Shown: positions 9,282 to 17,882 of the stretch, one piece after another
Layout of the letters: the number at the start of each line of letters is the position of its first letter
Numbering within the stretch: position 1 is the first letter of the stretch
Assembly (NCBI RefSeq): GCF_014204985.1
Contig: NZ_JACHMP010000001.1
Location: forward strand, 62,001 to 126,000
Direction of reading: 5' to 3'
DNA from: Streptosporangium becharense
GTDB taxonomy: Bacteria > Actinomycetota > Actinomycetes > Streptosporangiales > Streptosporangiaceae
DNA: 64,000 nt
Program-made: the position numbers and the translations under genes
The notes under the pieces: generated by a model
Databases searched by the model: none
What the model was told of the DNA's origin: nothing
Seen by the model: the letters and a program-made list of their open reading frames with translations, nothing else

Positions 9282-9378
9282 CGCCACATCAGCTCCATTC
9301 GATTCGTCGACAACACGTACGTCCAGCGGCTCGATAGCCGCCATCTTTTCGGTCGTGCCGCTAAGCCTCCCGGCAAAT

Positions 9379-9397
9379 CACGACATCCTGTGTCGTG
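9379..9397. promoter_or_regulatory. CACGACA-N5-TGTCGTG operator
   Basis: Exact 7-bp arms with a 5-bp spacer, ending 21 bp before the GTG of the WYL regulator and within the RidA promoter region. The core matches the operator at 34372-34396 next to another WYL regulator. Confidence 0.6.
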
Positions 9398-9417
9398 TAT
9401 TCCTGTAGCGTTTCGGT

Positions 9418-10398
9418 GTGCGCGCCGACCGGTTGGTCTCGCTGGTGCTGCTGCTGCGGCAGCACGGCCGGTTGTCCGCGGTCGCGCTGGCCCGCGAGCT
9501 GGAGGTGTCCACCCGCACCGTGCTGCGCGACATCGAGGCGCTGTCCGCAGCCGGCGTCCCGGTCTACGCCGAACGCGGCCGGCACGGCGGTTTCGCGTTG
9601 TTGCCCGGTTTCCGGACCGAGCTCACCGGACTGAACCACGACGAGGCCCTCGCCCTGCTGATCGCCGGATCGCGGCGTGGCGCGCAGGCGTTCGGCCTCG
9701 GCTCGGCGCTCGCTTCGGCGATGCTCAAGGTGGTTGACGCGCTACCTGAAAGCTATCGGGACACCGCGGCCGGTGCGGCCGAGCGATTGCTCATCGACCC
9801 GGAGACCGACCTCCTCTCGCGCCGGCTGGTCGATGAGGAGGTGCCTGACACCGTAGTGGCCGAGGTCCGGCGCGCGGTGCTCGCCGGACACAAGCTGCGC
9901 ATCCACTACGCGGCTGCGGACCAGACCCCGCAGTGGCGCACGGTGGACCCGATCGGCCTGGTCACCGTACGCGACCGGGGCTACTTGTTGGCCACGAGGT
10001 CCGGTGCGGACCGCACCTACCGGCTGTCCCGGGTCTTGGCCGCCGAGGAACTCGCCGAACCCGCACAGCGACCGGACCGGGTCGATCTGGACCGGGCCTG
10101 GCAGGAACGCAGCACGCGGTTTCGGACCGGCGGCGACCAGGTCACCGTGCTGGTACGGGTGGACCCGGCGCGGCGGGAGGACCTGGTGGGCACCGCGCTG
10201 GCCGTCCGCGCCGAAGAAGCCGACTCAGACGGCCGGCTACGTCTGGAGGTGACCTTCCAGGATCCGAGACACGCCGAGTGGGCGCTGTGGCAGCTCGCCA
10301 CGGACGCGGAAGCTCTGGCCCCGCAGTGGTTGCGCACCCCCCTGCGCGACCGCGCCGCCGCGATCGCCACCCGGTACGAGTGTCAACCGGAGAGTTGA
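9418..10398 (+). CDS. HTH-WYL (YafY-type) transcriptional regulator
   Basis: 326 residues. HTH at the extreme N-terminus (ADRLVSLVLLLRQHGRLS, then LEVSTRTVLRDIEALSAAGV), WYL domain with RTVDPIGLVTVRDRGYLLATR (~165-185), and a C-terminal WCX part (VTVLVRVDPARREDLV). Start GTG 9418 begins the HTH directly. It is divergent from the RidA gene, so the shared operator probably controls both genes. Confidence 0.88.
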   Translation: MRADRLVSLVLLLRQHGRLSAVALARELEVSTRTVLRDIEALSAAGVPVYAERGRHGGFALLPGFRTELTGLNHDEALALLIAGSRRGAQAFGLGSALASAMLKVVDALPESYRDTAAGAAERLLIDPETDLLSRRLVDEEVPDTVVAEVRRAVLAGHKLRIHYAAADQTPQWRTVDPIGLVTVRDRGYLLATRSGADRTYRLSRVLAAEELAEPAQRPDRVDLDRAWQERSTRFRTGGDQVTVLVRVDPARREDLVGTALAVRAEEADSDGRLRLEVTFQDPRHAEWALWQLATDAEALAPQWLRTPLRDRAAAIATRYECQPES

Positions 10399-10440
10399 CC
10401 GGTGACTCGCCTGCCAGGCCGTCACGAGGCCCGCGGTAGC

Positions 10441-10515
10441 CGCACGGTCGTCGACGGCGTCCCGGTCACCGAGGCCGCCCGCACTCTCAAAATCGGCCGC
10501 TCCACCGCCTGCACG
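10441..10515 (+). pseudogene. serine resolvase C-terminal HTH scrap
   Basis: About 25 residues, VDGVPVTEAARTLKIGRSTA, match the C-terminal helix-turn-helix of Tn3-type resolvases/invertases. The catalytic domain is absent. It lies about 130 bp from a Tn3-like inverted terminal sequence. Confidence 0.5.
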
Positions 10516-10647
10516 GGCACTCGCGCGACGCTGACCGGCGGCTATTCCGCCCACATTCCGTCTCTGCCCCTCGGCGCCCTTAGCAAGATCATTCTCACGA
10601 TGACCGCTGTCCGCCGGTTCCTCGCCCCTGGGAACCCTCGGGTTTCT

Positions 10648-10713
10648 GGGGGTTGCCGTAGTACTCGCGGAAAATCGGGCTATTCCCCGATTTTCCGCGC
10701 TACGGCAACCCCC
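10648..10713. repeat. back-to-back Tn3-type terminal inverted repeats
   Basis: GGGGGTTGCCGTAG (10648-10661) and CGCGGAAAATCGGG (10666-10679) are mirrored exactly by CCCGATTTTCCGCG (10686-10699) and CTACGGCAACCCCC (10700-10713). The left copy has a 4-bp TACT insert between the two blocks. A GGGG outer end and an A-rich inner block are typical of Tn3-family ends. As RNA it would also form a strong hairpin. Confidence 0.55.
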
Positions 10714-10759
10714 GCCCGCGGGCAGGTCCGGTTCGTCATCGGGCCTGCTGTGCTGCGGC

Positions 10760-11198
10760 TCAGCTGTTCGCGCGGATGGTCTTGTTGATCCAGTCGCTGT
10801 AGGCGGGCACGTTGGTGTAGAGGCCGGAACCCTGCGCGCAGGAGGGGCCTCTTGGCGCCGGTGCCGACGCCCACGATGCTGGAGCCGCTGGTGTGGATGA
10901 GCGGCTTGCCTGACCCGGCCAGCGCGGCGATAAGTGTTTCCACTGCTCGGCGATGGTCGCTGTCGGCCGCGTTGACGACCGCGTCGGCGCGGCCGGCGTG
11001 CTCGGTGAGCGTACTCGCATCATCCAAGCTGCCCACCACCGGCTGGATGCCCAGCCGGGCGAGGTCGCCTGCCCTGGTCGCGTCCCGGGTCAGGCCGGTG
11101 ACGGTGTGACCTGCCCGAAGGAGGCGGGTGGCGACGGCGCCACCGATGTAGCCGCTCGCTCCGGTAACGAGACGTGCATCAGAGTCCTGCTTTCTCAT
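10760..11198 (-). pseudogene. NAD-dependent epimerase/dehydratase (extended SDR) remnant
   Basis: From ATG 11198 the protein reads LVTGASGYIGGAVATRLLRAG (Rossmann GxxGxxG), GSLDDASTL, DAVVNAADSDHRRAVETLI and PLIHTSGSSIVGVG. It then breaks: the expected YxxxK catalytic part is missing and a C-terminal scrap (NVPAYSDWINKTIR) follows in another frame. About half of a normal ~290-residue enzyme is lost. Confidence 0.65.
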
Positions 11199-11437
11199 GC
11201 GATTCAAGCTGGTCGTTCAGCCGAGGTCAGCGTCTTCAGTGCCGGGCTAGGCTGCAAGTTCCGTTGCCGAAACGGCAAGACCTTGGCCGCCTGGCGTGCC
11301 GACAGTGTGCGGCCAAGCCCTCTGACCAGCGCTTCTTCAACCGCTCAAAAACGGGGAGCTCGGTTGTCCTGGTGGCCCCGCGTCGGGCAGGGCAGCGTCG
11401 TTCCGGCCGGGTACGGCGGCCCGGTACGCGGTTCGGT

Positions 11438-12316
11438 TCAGCTCTGCGGCGTGTCCGGCATCGTGTGGGGGATGACGGCGACGGGTGCGCGCGCGTGGTG
11501 CAGCAGGGCGTGCACGGTTGATCCGAGGCCGAGGAGGCCCGCCCGGCGGGGAGCGCCGACGACGACCATCGCGGCGGTCTCGGTGGCGCGGATGAGCGCC
11601 TGAGCGGGATGCTCGTGGACGACCTCCTCGACCGGCTCCACGTCGGGGAACTTCTCCCGCCAGCCGCCGAGCACCTCGGCCAGCAGGCGTGCCTCTTCCT
11701 GGCCGATCCCCTCGATGTCGTAGACGAGCGGTTGCATGTCGCCGGGCGCTCGGGTGGCCGGGTGGGTCCAGGCGTGCACGGCGCGTAGCGGGGCCCGGCG
11801 TAGGACGGCCTCCTCGAAGGCGAAGCGCAGCACGGGTTCCTGGCCGGGACGCCCGGTGACGCCGACGGCGATCTCGGCCCGGTCGGCGCCTGGTTCCCTG
11901 ACGATCACCACCGGGCATGGGGACAGGGCGGCGAGATCACGGCCGACCGAGCCCAGCAGCAGTCCGGTGAATCCGCCACGGCCGCGGCTGCCCACGACGA
12001 CCAGTTGCGCGTCTGCGGCCGCGGCGGCGATCGCCGTGGCCGCGGCGCCGTCGAGGAGTTCGGTGGTCACCGTCGGGGCGGGGGCGTCGGCGCGGGCCTG
12101 TTCGGCCGCCTGGCGGAGCAGGTGGTGAGCGGCGGCCTCCGCGGCCGGACCCCAGTGTGCGGGCTGCGGGGCGAGCGGGACGTCGTGGGCCCAGCGTAGC
12201 GCGGCGTGCACGATGTGCAGCGGCGCGTCTCGTAGAGCGGCCTCCTGCGCTGCCCAGGTCACGGCCCGCAGTGACGATGCCGAGCCGTCGACGCCGACGA
12301 TGATGGGCGTTGTCAT
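11438..12316 (-). CDS. universal stress protein, two Usp domains
   Basis: 292 residues from ATG 12316, with GAGG 8 bp upstream. Each half starts with the Usp strand (IIVGVDGSASSLRAV; the second half is degraded, EIAVGVTGRPGQEP). Domain 1 keeps the ATP-binding loop GSRGRGGFTGLLLGSVG (G-2x-G-9x-G-S); domain 2 has GAPRRAGLLGLGSTVHALL. Tandem Usp proteins support survival in hypoxia or stationary phase. A DosR-like palindrome lies ~100 bp upstream (12417-12431). It is divergent from the Usp fragment/CBS-BON unit. Confidence 0.88.
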   Translation of the reverse strand: MTTPIIVGVDGSASSLRAVTWAAQEAALRDAPLHIVHAALRWAHDVPLAPQPAHWGPAAEAAAHHLLRQAAEQARADAPAPTVTTELLDGAAATAIAAAAADAQLVVVGSRGRGGFTGLLLGSVGRDLAALSPCPVVIVREPGADRAEIAVGVTGRPGQEPVLRFAFEEAVLRRAPLRAVHAWTHPATRAPGDMQPLVYDIEGIGQEEARLLAEVLGGWREKFPDVEPVEEVVHEHPAQALIRATETAAMVVVGAPRRAGLLGLGSTVHALLHHARAPVAVIPHTMPDTPQS

Positions 12317-12416
12317 GGTCATCACCTCGCGTTCTTCTCCGCCGGGCCGATGCCTCGACGCCCGCCTGCGGAGGCCGTCTGCCTTTCATCCTTCCCGGTT
12401 CTCCGTGTCATCGGAC

Positions 12417-12431
12417 AGGGGCGAAGGTCCT
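12417..12431 (-). promoter_or_regulatory. DosR-like box upstream of usp
   Basis: Read on the minus strand it is AGGACCTTCGCCCCT, differing from GGGACTTCCGGCCCT-type boxes mainly at positions 1 and 6. It lies 101 bp before the Usp start codon. Confidence 0.4.
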
Positions 12432-12530
12432 CCGGGCGTCGTGGCGCCGGCATGGGGGTGATCACGATGCGTGGGAGGCGTCTTCGCAACTGAGGCGGCT
12501 GCGTGAGCAGTACGAAGGTCTCCGCTTGAG

Positions 12531-12545
12531 GGGACCTTCCGCCCT
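12531..12545 (+). promoter_or_regulatory. DosR-like box upstream of Usp fragment/CBS-BON
   Basis: GGGACCTTCCGCCCT, 48 bp before the ATG at 12594. Part of the recurrent motif set described in the findings. Confidence 0.4.
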
Positions 12546-12593
12546 GCCGCCTCCGGGTGGCCCGGCCGAGAATGGGAGGTGGGGGTGGGGGCG

Positions 12594-12728
12594 ATGGCCG
12601 AGATCGTGCTGGGGTCGGTCGCCGGGTACGTGGCCGCGCACGCGCGCTGTCCGGTCGTCCCGGGCCTGCCGCGGGACCCGCGACCGCCCGAACCCGCCCC
12701 CGCGACCTCGAACGCCGCCGAAGGCTGA
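12594..12728 (+). pseudogene. universal stress protein C-terminal fragment
   Basis: 44 residues beginning MAEIVLGSVAGYVAAHARCP, equivalent to the G-9x-GS...HARCPVVV end of a Usp domain, followed by a proline-rich tail. The N-terminal ~100 residues are missing although an ATG and a G-rich leader exist. It is followed after 48 bp by the CBS-BON gene, so it may be the relic of a usp-CBS operon. Confidence 0.6.
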
Positions 12729-12776
12729 CCGGGAAGCGGGCGTCGCAGAGCACGCGCAACGACAGGGGGGCAGGTC

Positions 12777-13445
12777 ATGACGATGAAGGTGAAGGACGTC
12801 ATGGGTGCGGTGGCCGTCGCGGCTCACCCGGAGGCGACGTTCGCCGAGCTGGTGGCGACCATGCGCCGTTTCAAGGTGAACGCCGTCGCCGTGGTCGACG
12901 CCGACGGTGTCCCCGTCGGGGTGGTGTCGGAGGAGGACCTGCTGCTGAAGGAGACCGGCACCGCCCGGAGCGGGAGCCTTGCGGCGGGCCGCGGGCGACA
13001 CCGGGACCGGGACAGGGCCGCCGGGATGACCGCTGGGCGGATCATGAGCAGCCCGGCGCTGACGGTCACCCGGGAGACATCGGTGCGGGAGGCGGTCCGG
13101 CTGATGCACGACAACCGGATCAAGCAGTTGCCGGTGGTGGACGCGGTCAGCGGGAGGATCGTCGGCACCGTGCACCAGGGCGACCTGCTGAAGATCTTCG
13201 CCAGGCGGGCACCGGTCATCCTGGCGGAGGTGGCGGCGGCCGTCGCGCGCCTGCGCCTGGACTGTCGGTCGTTGGCGATCAGCGTGGAGGACGGTGTGGT
13301 GCGCATCGGCGGACGGGTGGCCAGGCGCTCCCAGCTCGCCCGGCTCGCCGAGGCGGCCTGGGAGGTCGAGGGGATCGTCGAGCTGCGCGTCGAGGCCGCC
13401 TACGACGAGGACGACCTGGCGGAGATCCCGCACCCGCGCAGGTGA
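12777..13445 (+). CDS. CBS-CBS-BON protein
   Basis: 222 residues. CBS1 (~3-60: KVKDVMGAVAVAAHPEATF, AVAVVDADGVPVGVVSEEDLL), an Arg-rich linker, CBS2 (~84-145: IMSSPALTVTRETSVREAV, IKQLPVVDAVSGRIVGTVHQGDLL), then a BON domain (~150-215: LAISVEDGVVRIGGRV). CBS pairs bind adenosyl ligands; BON domains attach to phospholipid or membrane partners. The ATG has GGGGGG-rich sequence upstream. It has the same architecture as 41543-42232 and is probably in the same stress regulon. Confidence 0.85.
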   Translation: MTMKVKDVMGAVAVAAHPEATFAELVATMRRFKVNAVAVVDADGVPVGVVSEEDLLLKETGTARSGSLAAGRGRHRDRDRAAGMTAGRIMSSPALTVTRETSVREAVRLMHDNRIKQLPVVDAVSGRIVGTVHQGDLLKIFARRAPVILAEVAAAVARLRLDCRSLAISVEDGVVRIGGRVARRSQLARLAEAAWEVEGIVELRVEAAYDEDDLAEIPHPRR

Positions 13446-13664
13446 CAGGGCCATGCGACAGGGACGCGACAGGAGAGGATGGGACTACGGGGCTTTGCCC
13501 GACCGGGGCACGCGTCCAGGCACGGACGCGGGGAAGCGAATCGTCCCTCGCGGTCCGGCGTGCCGCAGGAGACCGGCGTGATCTGCCCGCACGCAGGGGC
13601 CGCCGCCCGGTTCCGGACCCGGCGCGCTGAGGGTGAAGGGCCCGGCACGTACCACAGGGGGCGG

Positions 13665-14549
13665 TCAGTCACCGGTGGTGAGGAAGTCGCGGATCTGGGC
13701 GGCGATGGCCGGGTAGTCGGGGCTGAACCACACGAAGTGGCTGTCGGCCTCGCTGACGGCCAGGCGGGCGCCCGGGATGGCCGCGGTCAGAGACTCGGCA
13801 TGCGCGAGCGGGACGGAGGCGTCGTGCCGGCTGGCGATGATCAGGGTGGGCTGGGTGACCTGGGCGGTGAGGTCGGGCACGGCACGCAGGTCGGCGGTGA
13901 AGCCGTGCCCGGAGCGCATGAGGGTGAACAGCTCGACAAGCGTGACCCGGTCCTTCTCCGACAGGGCGCAGACGACGTCGGCGGCCGGGTGCGTCGACAG
14001 GTCGCTCAGCATCAGGCGCAGCCCGGCCGACGGTGCCAGACGCATGAGCAGGCGTACCGCACCCCAGGTGAGCGCTTGGGTGGCGGGGATGAACGCGATG
14101 CCGGCCGCGATGCGGGTCCGCCGGTCGGGCCAGGGCAGGAAGGCGACCGCGCTTTGCAGGATCAGCCGGTGTACCCGGTGGGGATGGCGGGCGGCCATGG
14201 TGACCGCGGTTCGCCCTCCAGCGGATATGCCCACCACTGCGGCGAGATGCTCGATGCCGAGGTGGTCGCACAGGTCAGCGGTGACGTCGGTGAAGGCGGC
14301 GGCGGAGCCTTTCCCGGTACGTGGCGGGGTGCGGCCGTAGCCGGGGCGCGAAGGCACCAGGACGCGGTAGCCCGCCTGGATGAAGACCTCCTCGCCCAGG
14401 GGCAGCCCGGCTCGCATGTGACCGCCGTGGAAGACCAGGACGGTGCCCTTGCCTGTGCTCTGAGCGCCGTTGCCGGTGCCGTCCAGGCGGTACTCCACCG
14501 GCCCGGCGGCCAGCTCGGCGATACGGGTGGGGCGCTGCAGTCCAGGCAT
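13665..14549 (-). CDS. alpha/beta hydrolase
   Basis: 294 residues. Oxyanion HGG in VLVFHGGHMRAG (~38-49), nucleophile elbow GISAGG (~102-107), a cap region rich in hydrophobic helices (~130-200), catalytic acid near SRHDASVPLAHAE (~238) and His in EADSHFVWF (~266). This set is typical of the epoxide hydrolase/haloperoxidase-like hydrolases. Substrate unknown. Its start lies 126 bp from a TetR fragment on the other strand. Confidence 0.85.
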   Translation of the reverse strand: MPGLQRPTRIAELAAGPVEYRLDGTGNGAQSTGKGTVLVFHGGHMRAGLPLGEEVFIQAGYRVLVPSRPGYGRTPPRTGKGSAAAFTDVTADLCDHLGIEHLAAVVGISAGGRTAVTMAARHPHRVHRLILQSAVAFLPWPDRRTRIAAGIAFIPATQALTWGAVRLLMRLAPSAGLRLMLSDLSTHPAADVVCALSEKDRVTLVELFTLMRSGHGFTADLRAVPDLTAQVTQPTLIIASRHDASVPLAHAESLTAAIPGARLAVSEADSHFVWFSPDYPAIAAQIRDFLTTGD

Positions 14550-14674
14550 GGCCCGTCATCGTCGCACAGTTGGTCATCGGTGGTCCGCGGGGGCCTGTTC
14601 CGGTGACGGGGCCTGCGCGCACAGCGTGGACATAACGGCGTACCCGCCGGCCCGGATCTCACTCCGACGAACCG

Positions 14675-14857
14675 GATAGGGGACGACGTAAGCGGCTGAT
14701 CGCCCTCCTGCTCGGCCCCGTCCCTTCGAGCGCTGCGCAGATCCACACGACCGTGGCGCTCGGTGGCCTGTCGGGCTGCGTGATGGGGCACGCCGTCCCG
14801 TTCGACGAGGTCAGGATCGCCGTGGTGGAGGCCGCGCTGGGCGCCCTCGCCTCCTGA
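14675..14857 (+). pseudogene. duplicated C-terminal piece of a TetR regulator
   Basis: 60 residues, RRKRLIALLLGPVPSSAAQI ... VALGGLSGCVMGHAVPFDEV ... VVEAALGALAS, followed by TGA. They align without gaps except one residue to the C-terminus of the intact TetR protein encoded at 15448-15972 on the opposite strand (GRKRLVALLLGPDSSTAAQI, VALGGLADCVMEHATVPFDEV). It is therefore a remnant of a paralogue or of an inverted duplication. Confidence 0.75.
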
Positions 14858-15068
14858 ATACCCGGCCATGTCGATCGCGGACTGCCTGGCCGCGTCATCG
14901 CTGAAACGCGGGGCAGTCAGCACGGTCAGGCTCTGCGGGTAGCCGGTGACCTGCCCGATCGCCGTGCCATCGATGTAACGGCCGTGGCTGACCGACCCGC
15001 TTGCCGCCAGGCCACCCACCAACGCATCCCGGCCGTGGGTGGTTGGACGGATCTGTGAGGGATGTACT

Positions 15069-15320
15069 TCATAGGGTCTCCAGGATCCTGACGGCCTGCG
15101 CGGCGCCGTTTCCGGCGCGGGCGCGTTCTGCGAGCGCCGCGGCGGCACGGGCCATGGACAGGTCGCTGGTGGCCTGGCCAATGGCGTCGGCGAGTCTTTC
15201 AGCAGACAGGCGCCGCTGCGGCTGAGGCCGTGGGGCGACGCCTGCGGCGTACATGCGGGCGGCCCGGAACGGCTGGTCGGCGACAAACGGGCCCATCATC
15301 CCCGCGGCGTCGCCGGGCTC
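15069..15320 (-). pseudogene. GT1-type glycosyltransferase C-terminal remnant
   Basis: The frame gives GPFVADQPFRAARMYAAGVA, then RLSAERLADAIGQATSD and ALAERARAGNGAAQAVRILE. This matches the C-terminal sugar-nucleotide-binding end of macrolide/UDP-type glycosyltransferases (aDQPFwA...G...L...rLa.AI). The upstream two thirds are gone. Confidence 0.6.
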
Positions 15321-15447
15321 GTCACGGTTGCGATGCCCTCCTGCCCGATCAACAGCAGCCCGGCGGCCGAACAGGCCCGCCGGGTCTTCGAGACCCGCGC
15401 CACCGGAAGCGCCGGTCGGCCGGTTCCATGGGACCCCGGTCATGTCC

Positions 15448-15972
15448 TCAGAGGGCGAGCGCGTTCAGCGCGGCCTCCACGGCGATGGTCCTGACCTCGT
15501 CGAACGGAACGGTGGCGTGCTCCATCACGCAGTCCGCCAGGCCGCCGAGGGCCACAGTCGCGCGGATCTGTGCGGCGGTGGAGGAATCGGGGCCGAGCAG
15601 GAGCGCGACCAGTCGCTTGCGTCCTTCCCAGATCCGATCCATCAGGTTGAGCTCGACCAGCGTGGCCGAGGCCTGCAGGAAGACCGTGAACACGTCACGG
15701 TGGCGCCAGATGACGTCGAAGTACTCCTCGAGCAGTTGCCGCCGGCCGGTGGGCTCACGGTCGGTCAGGAACGCCTCCATGTCGTCCAGGAACGGCTGGA
15801 CGATGCTCTTGAGTAGATCGTCCCGTGACGCGAAGTGGTAGTACAGGGCCGGTTTGGTGATGCCGAGCCGATCAGCGATGTGCTTGAGGCTGGTGTTCTG
15901 CACGCCCTGCTTCAGGAAGAGCTCGCGCGCCACCTCCTGGATGCGCGTCCTGGTGTCCGGAGCCGTCGTCAT
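15448..15972 (-). CDS. TetR/AcrR-family repressor
   Basis: 174 residues. N-terminal HTH: RTRIQEVARELFLKQG, then TSLKHIADRLGITKPALYYHF (residues ~8-50), the classic TetR signature. The ligand domain ends with a segment duplicated at 14675-14857. Divergent from the FAD monooxygenase gene, with three copies of a TTAyCT...AGTAAG operator in the 113-bp gap, so it very likely represses that gene and itself. Confidence 0.9.
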   Translation of the reverse strand: MTTAPDTRTRIQEVARELFLKQGVQNTSLKHIADRLGITKPALYYHFASRDDLLKSIVQPFLDDMEAFLTDREPTGRRQLLEEYFDVIWRHRDVFTVFLQASATLVELNLMDRIWEGRKRLVALLLGPDSSTAAQIRATVALGGLADCVMEHATVPFDEVRTIAVEAALNALAL

Positions 15973-15989
15973 GAGCTCGAGGATAGCCC

Positions 15990-16076
15990 TTATCTACCGT
16001 TAAGTAAGTTCTTGCACCCGGCGGTGAAGCATGCTTACCTATCGTTCAGTAAGGAATTTACCTTCCGTTAAGTAAG
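15990..16076. promoter_or_regulatory. three TetR operator copies
   Basis: TTATCTACCGTTAAGTAAG (15990-16008), TTACCTATCGTTCAGTAAG (16035-16053) and TTACCTTCCGTTAAGTAAG (16058-16076) share TTAyCTwnCGTTmAGTAAG, an imperfect dyad (TTAC...GTAA). They fill the gap between tetR and the monooxygenase; the last copy ends 9 bp before its ATG, with AGTAAGGAG doubling as ribosome binding site. Confidence 0.8.
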
Positions 16077-16085
16077 GAGCGGCCC

Positions 16086-17324
16086 ATGCGGGTTCTCATC
16101 TCGGGCGCCAGCATCGCCGGTCCCGTCCTGGCCTACTGGCTCAACCGGTACGGCTTCACCGTCACCGTGGTCGAACGGGCACCGGCCCTGCGCAAGGCCG
16201 GTGGCCATGCGGTCGACCTGTTCCGCCCGGCCATGCAGATCGTCGACAGGATGGGCCTGATCGAACCGATCCAGGCCAGGAAGACCGGAACCGAGTGGCT
16301 CACGATCCGCCCCGAGAACAGCGACCGCGTCCACAAGGTACAGGTCAGCAAGCTGATAGGCGCCGTGTCCGACCAGCACGTCGAGATCATGCGCGACGAT
16401 CTGAGCGAGATCTTCTACGACGCCACCCGCCACGATGTGGAATACCTGTTCGGCGACTCCATCGCCGCCATGACCGAAACCGCCGGCGGCATCGACGTCG
16501 CCTTCGAGTACACCCCCGCCCGCAGGTTCGACCTGGTGATCGGGGCCGACGGACTGCACTCCAACGTCCGGCGCCTGGTGTTCGGCCCCGAATCCCGCTT
16601 CGCCACCTGGATCGGCGCCTACCTGGCGGTCATGTCCATCCCCGACTATCTGGGCCTGCGCGACCGCATGGACGGAATCATGGGAGTGAACCGGGTGGTG
16701 GGCGTCTACAGCGGGGCACAGATGGACGACGCCCGCGCGGTCTTCATGTTCCGCCCCGCCGCCGAACTCGGCTACCACCATCGCGACATCGACCGGCAGA
16801 AGGAACTCCTCCGCCGGCACTTCGCCGGACTGGGCTGGGAAGTGCCCCGCCTGCTGGATCAGGAGATGGACCGCGCGTCGGCGTTCTACTTCGACTCGAT
16901 CACCCAGCTGCGCATGGACACCTGGTCCCGGGGACGGGTGAGCCTGGTCGGTGACGCCGGCTACTGTCCGGGGCCCGCCGTCGGCGGCAGCACCAGCCTG
17001 GCCGTCTTCGGCGCCTACGTCCTGGCCGGTGAGCTGGCCGAGGCCGGAGGCGACCACACCCGCGCGTTCCCCGCCTACGAACACCGGATCGGCGAGTACG
17101 TACGGCGCAACCGTGCCTTCGCCGTCAGCGCCGCCAAGCAGCTCATCCCCGCCACCCGTCTGAACCTCTGGGGCCTGATCCAGGGAACCCGGGTGATCAC
17201 CAGTATCCCCACGCCGATCGCCCGGACTCTGACCGGTCTCGGCAGCAGAGGCCTGCGGCTGCACAACGAGATCACCCTGAAGAACTACCCGCAGGAAGCC
17301 GTCGTGGGAGGAGACCCCACATGA
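16086..17324 (+). CDS. FAD-dependent aromatic-type monooxygenase
   Basis: 412 residues, class A flavoprotein hydroxylase family (PHBH/TetX-like). FAD motif 1 ISGASIAGPVLAYWL (~5-19), VVERAPALRKAGGHAVDL, motif 2 DLVIGADGLHSNVR (~154), and motif 3 LVGDAGYCPGPAVGGS (~288). Such enzymes hydroxylate aromatic or polyketide substrates with NAD(P)H, and some inactivate antibiotics. AAGGAG lies 5 bp before ATG 16086. Controlled by the divergent TetR through three operators. Substrate cannot be told from the sequence. Confidence 0.88.
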   Translation: MRVLISGASIAGPVLAYWLNRYGFTVTVVERAPALRKAGGHAVDLFRPAMQIVDRMGLIEPIQARKTGTEWLTIRPENSDRVHKVQVSKLIGAVSDQHVEIMRDDLSEIFYDATRHDVEYLFGDSIAAMTETAGGIDVAFEYTPARRFDLVIGADGLHSNVRRLVFGPESRFATWIGAYLAVMSIPDYLGLRDRMDGIMGVNRVVGVYSGAQMDDARAVFMFRPAAELGYHHRDIDRQKELLRRHFAGLGWEVPRLLDQEMDRASAFYFDSITQLRMDTWSRGRVSLVGDAGYCPGPAVGGSTSLAVFGAYVLAGELAEAGGDHTRAFPAYEHRIGEYVRRNRAFAVSAAKQLIPATRLNLWGLIQGTRVITSIPTPIARTLTGLGSRGLRLHNEITLKNYPQEAVVGGDPT

Positions 17325-17599
17325 AGGCCTGACCGGGTCCTGGTCATATCCGGTCGGTCCCGCCGTCGAGACAGCAGAGTCAGGGCGGTGCGACGAGTCG
17401 TTCGGCGTGGTCAATCGTGTCGGCGATGTCAACGCCACCAGCGTGGGGGCGAACAGCACCACGATCACGTCGGTCGAACACTCGAAGGGAGGCGCGATCG
17501 GTGCCGGTGCCGGTGCCCCCGGTGACGAAGATCCGGGCCAGGAGGCAGAAACCGGCGGCTCGGGCGAGGCTACACCGGGGCGCCCGTCTCCTTCCTGTC

Positions 17600-17825
17600 G
17601 CGTAGCCGGGCCCGTACCCGGCTGACGCGCCGTGCCAGGCGGGAGTGTCGCGTTCGTCGTCGAACCAGCGGGCCACCACGATGTCGGTGGAGGAGTGGAG
17701 CAGGACCGACAGCACGATGGTGACGGCGACCAGGGCGTCCCCGGGAGCGAGCGGGATGAGCCCGCTGACGCCCTCGCCCAGGACGAAACCGGCGATCAGA
17801 AACAGCGCGGCGGTCGACAGAATCG
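17600..17825 (-). pseudogene. cation:proton antiporter, ends joined by internal deletion
   Basis: The frame gives ALFLIAGFVLGEGVSGLIPL, which looks like the first transmembrane segment of a CPA1-type antiporter, followed directly by VTIVLSVLLHSSTDIVVARW and FDDERDTPAWHG, which look like the last transmembrane segment and tail. The ~350 residues between are missing. The sequence then loses homology, so the gene is dead. Confidence 0.5.
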
Positions 17826-17882
17826 CCCGTCAACGCACCTCCGCACCCCCTATGCGCCACGGCCGGCAGCCTGCGGCACGGC

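Noticed and set aside
12462-13454. 330-residue minus-strand frame over the CBS-BON gene
   Set aside because: Shadow frame; the plus strand encodes clear CBS and BON domains.
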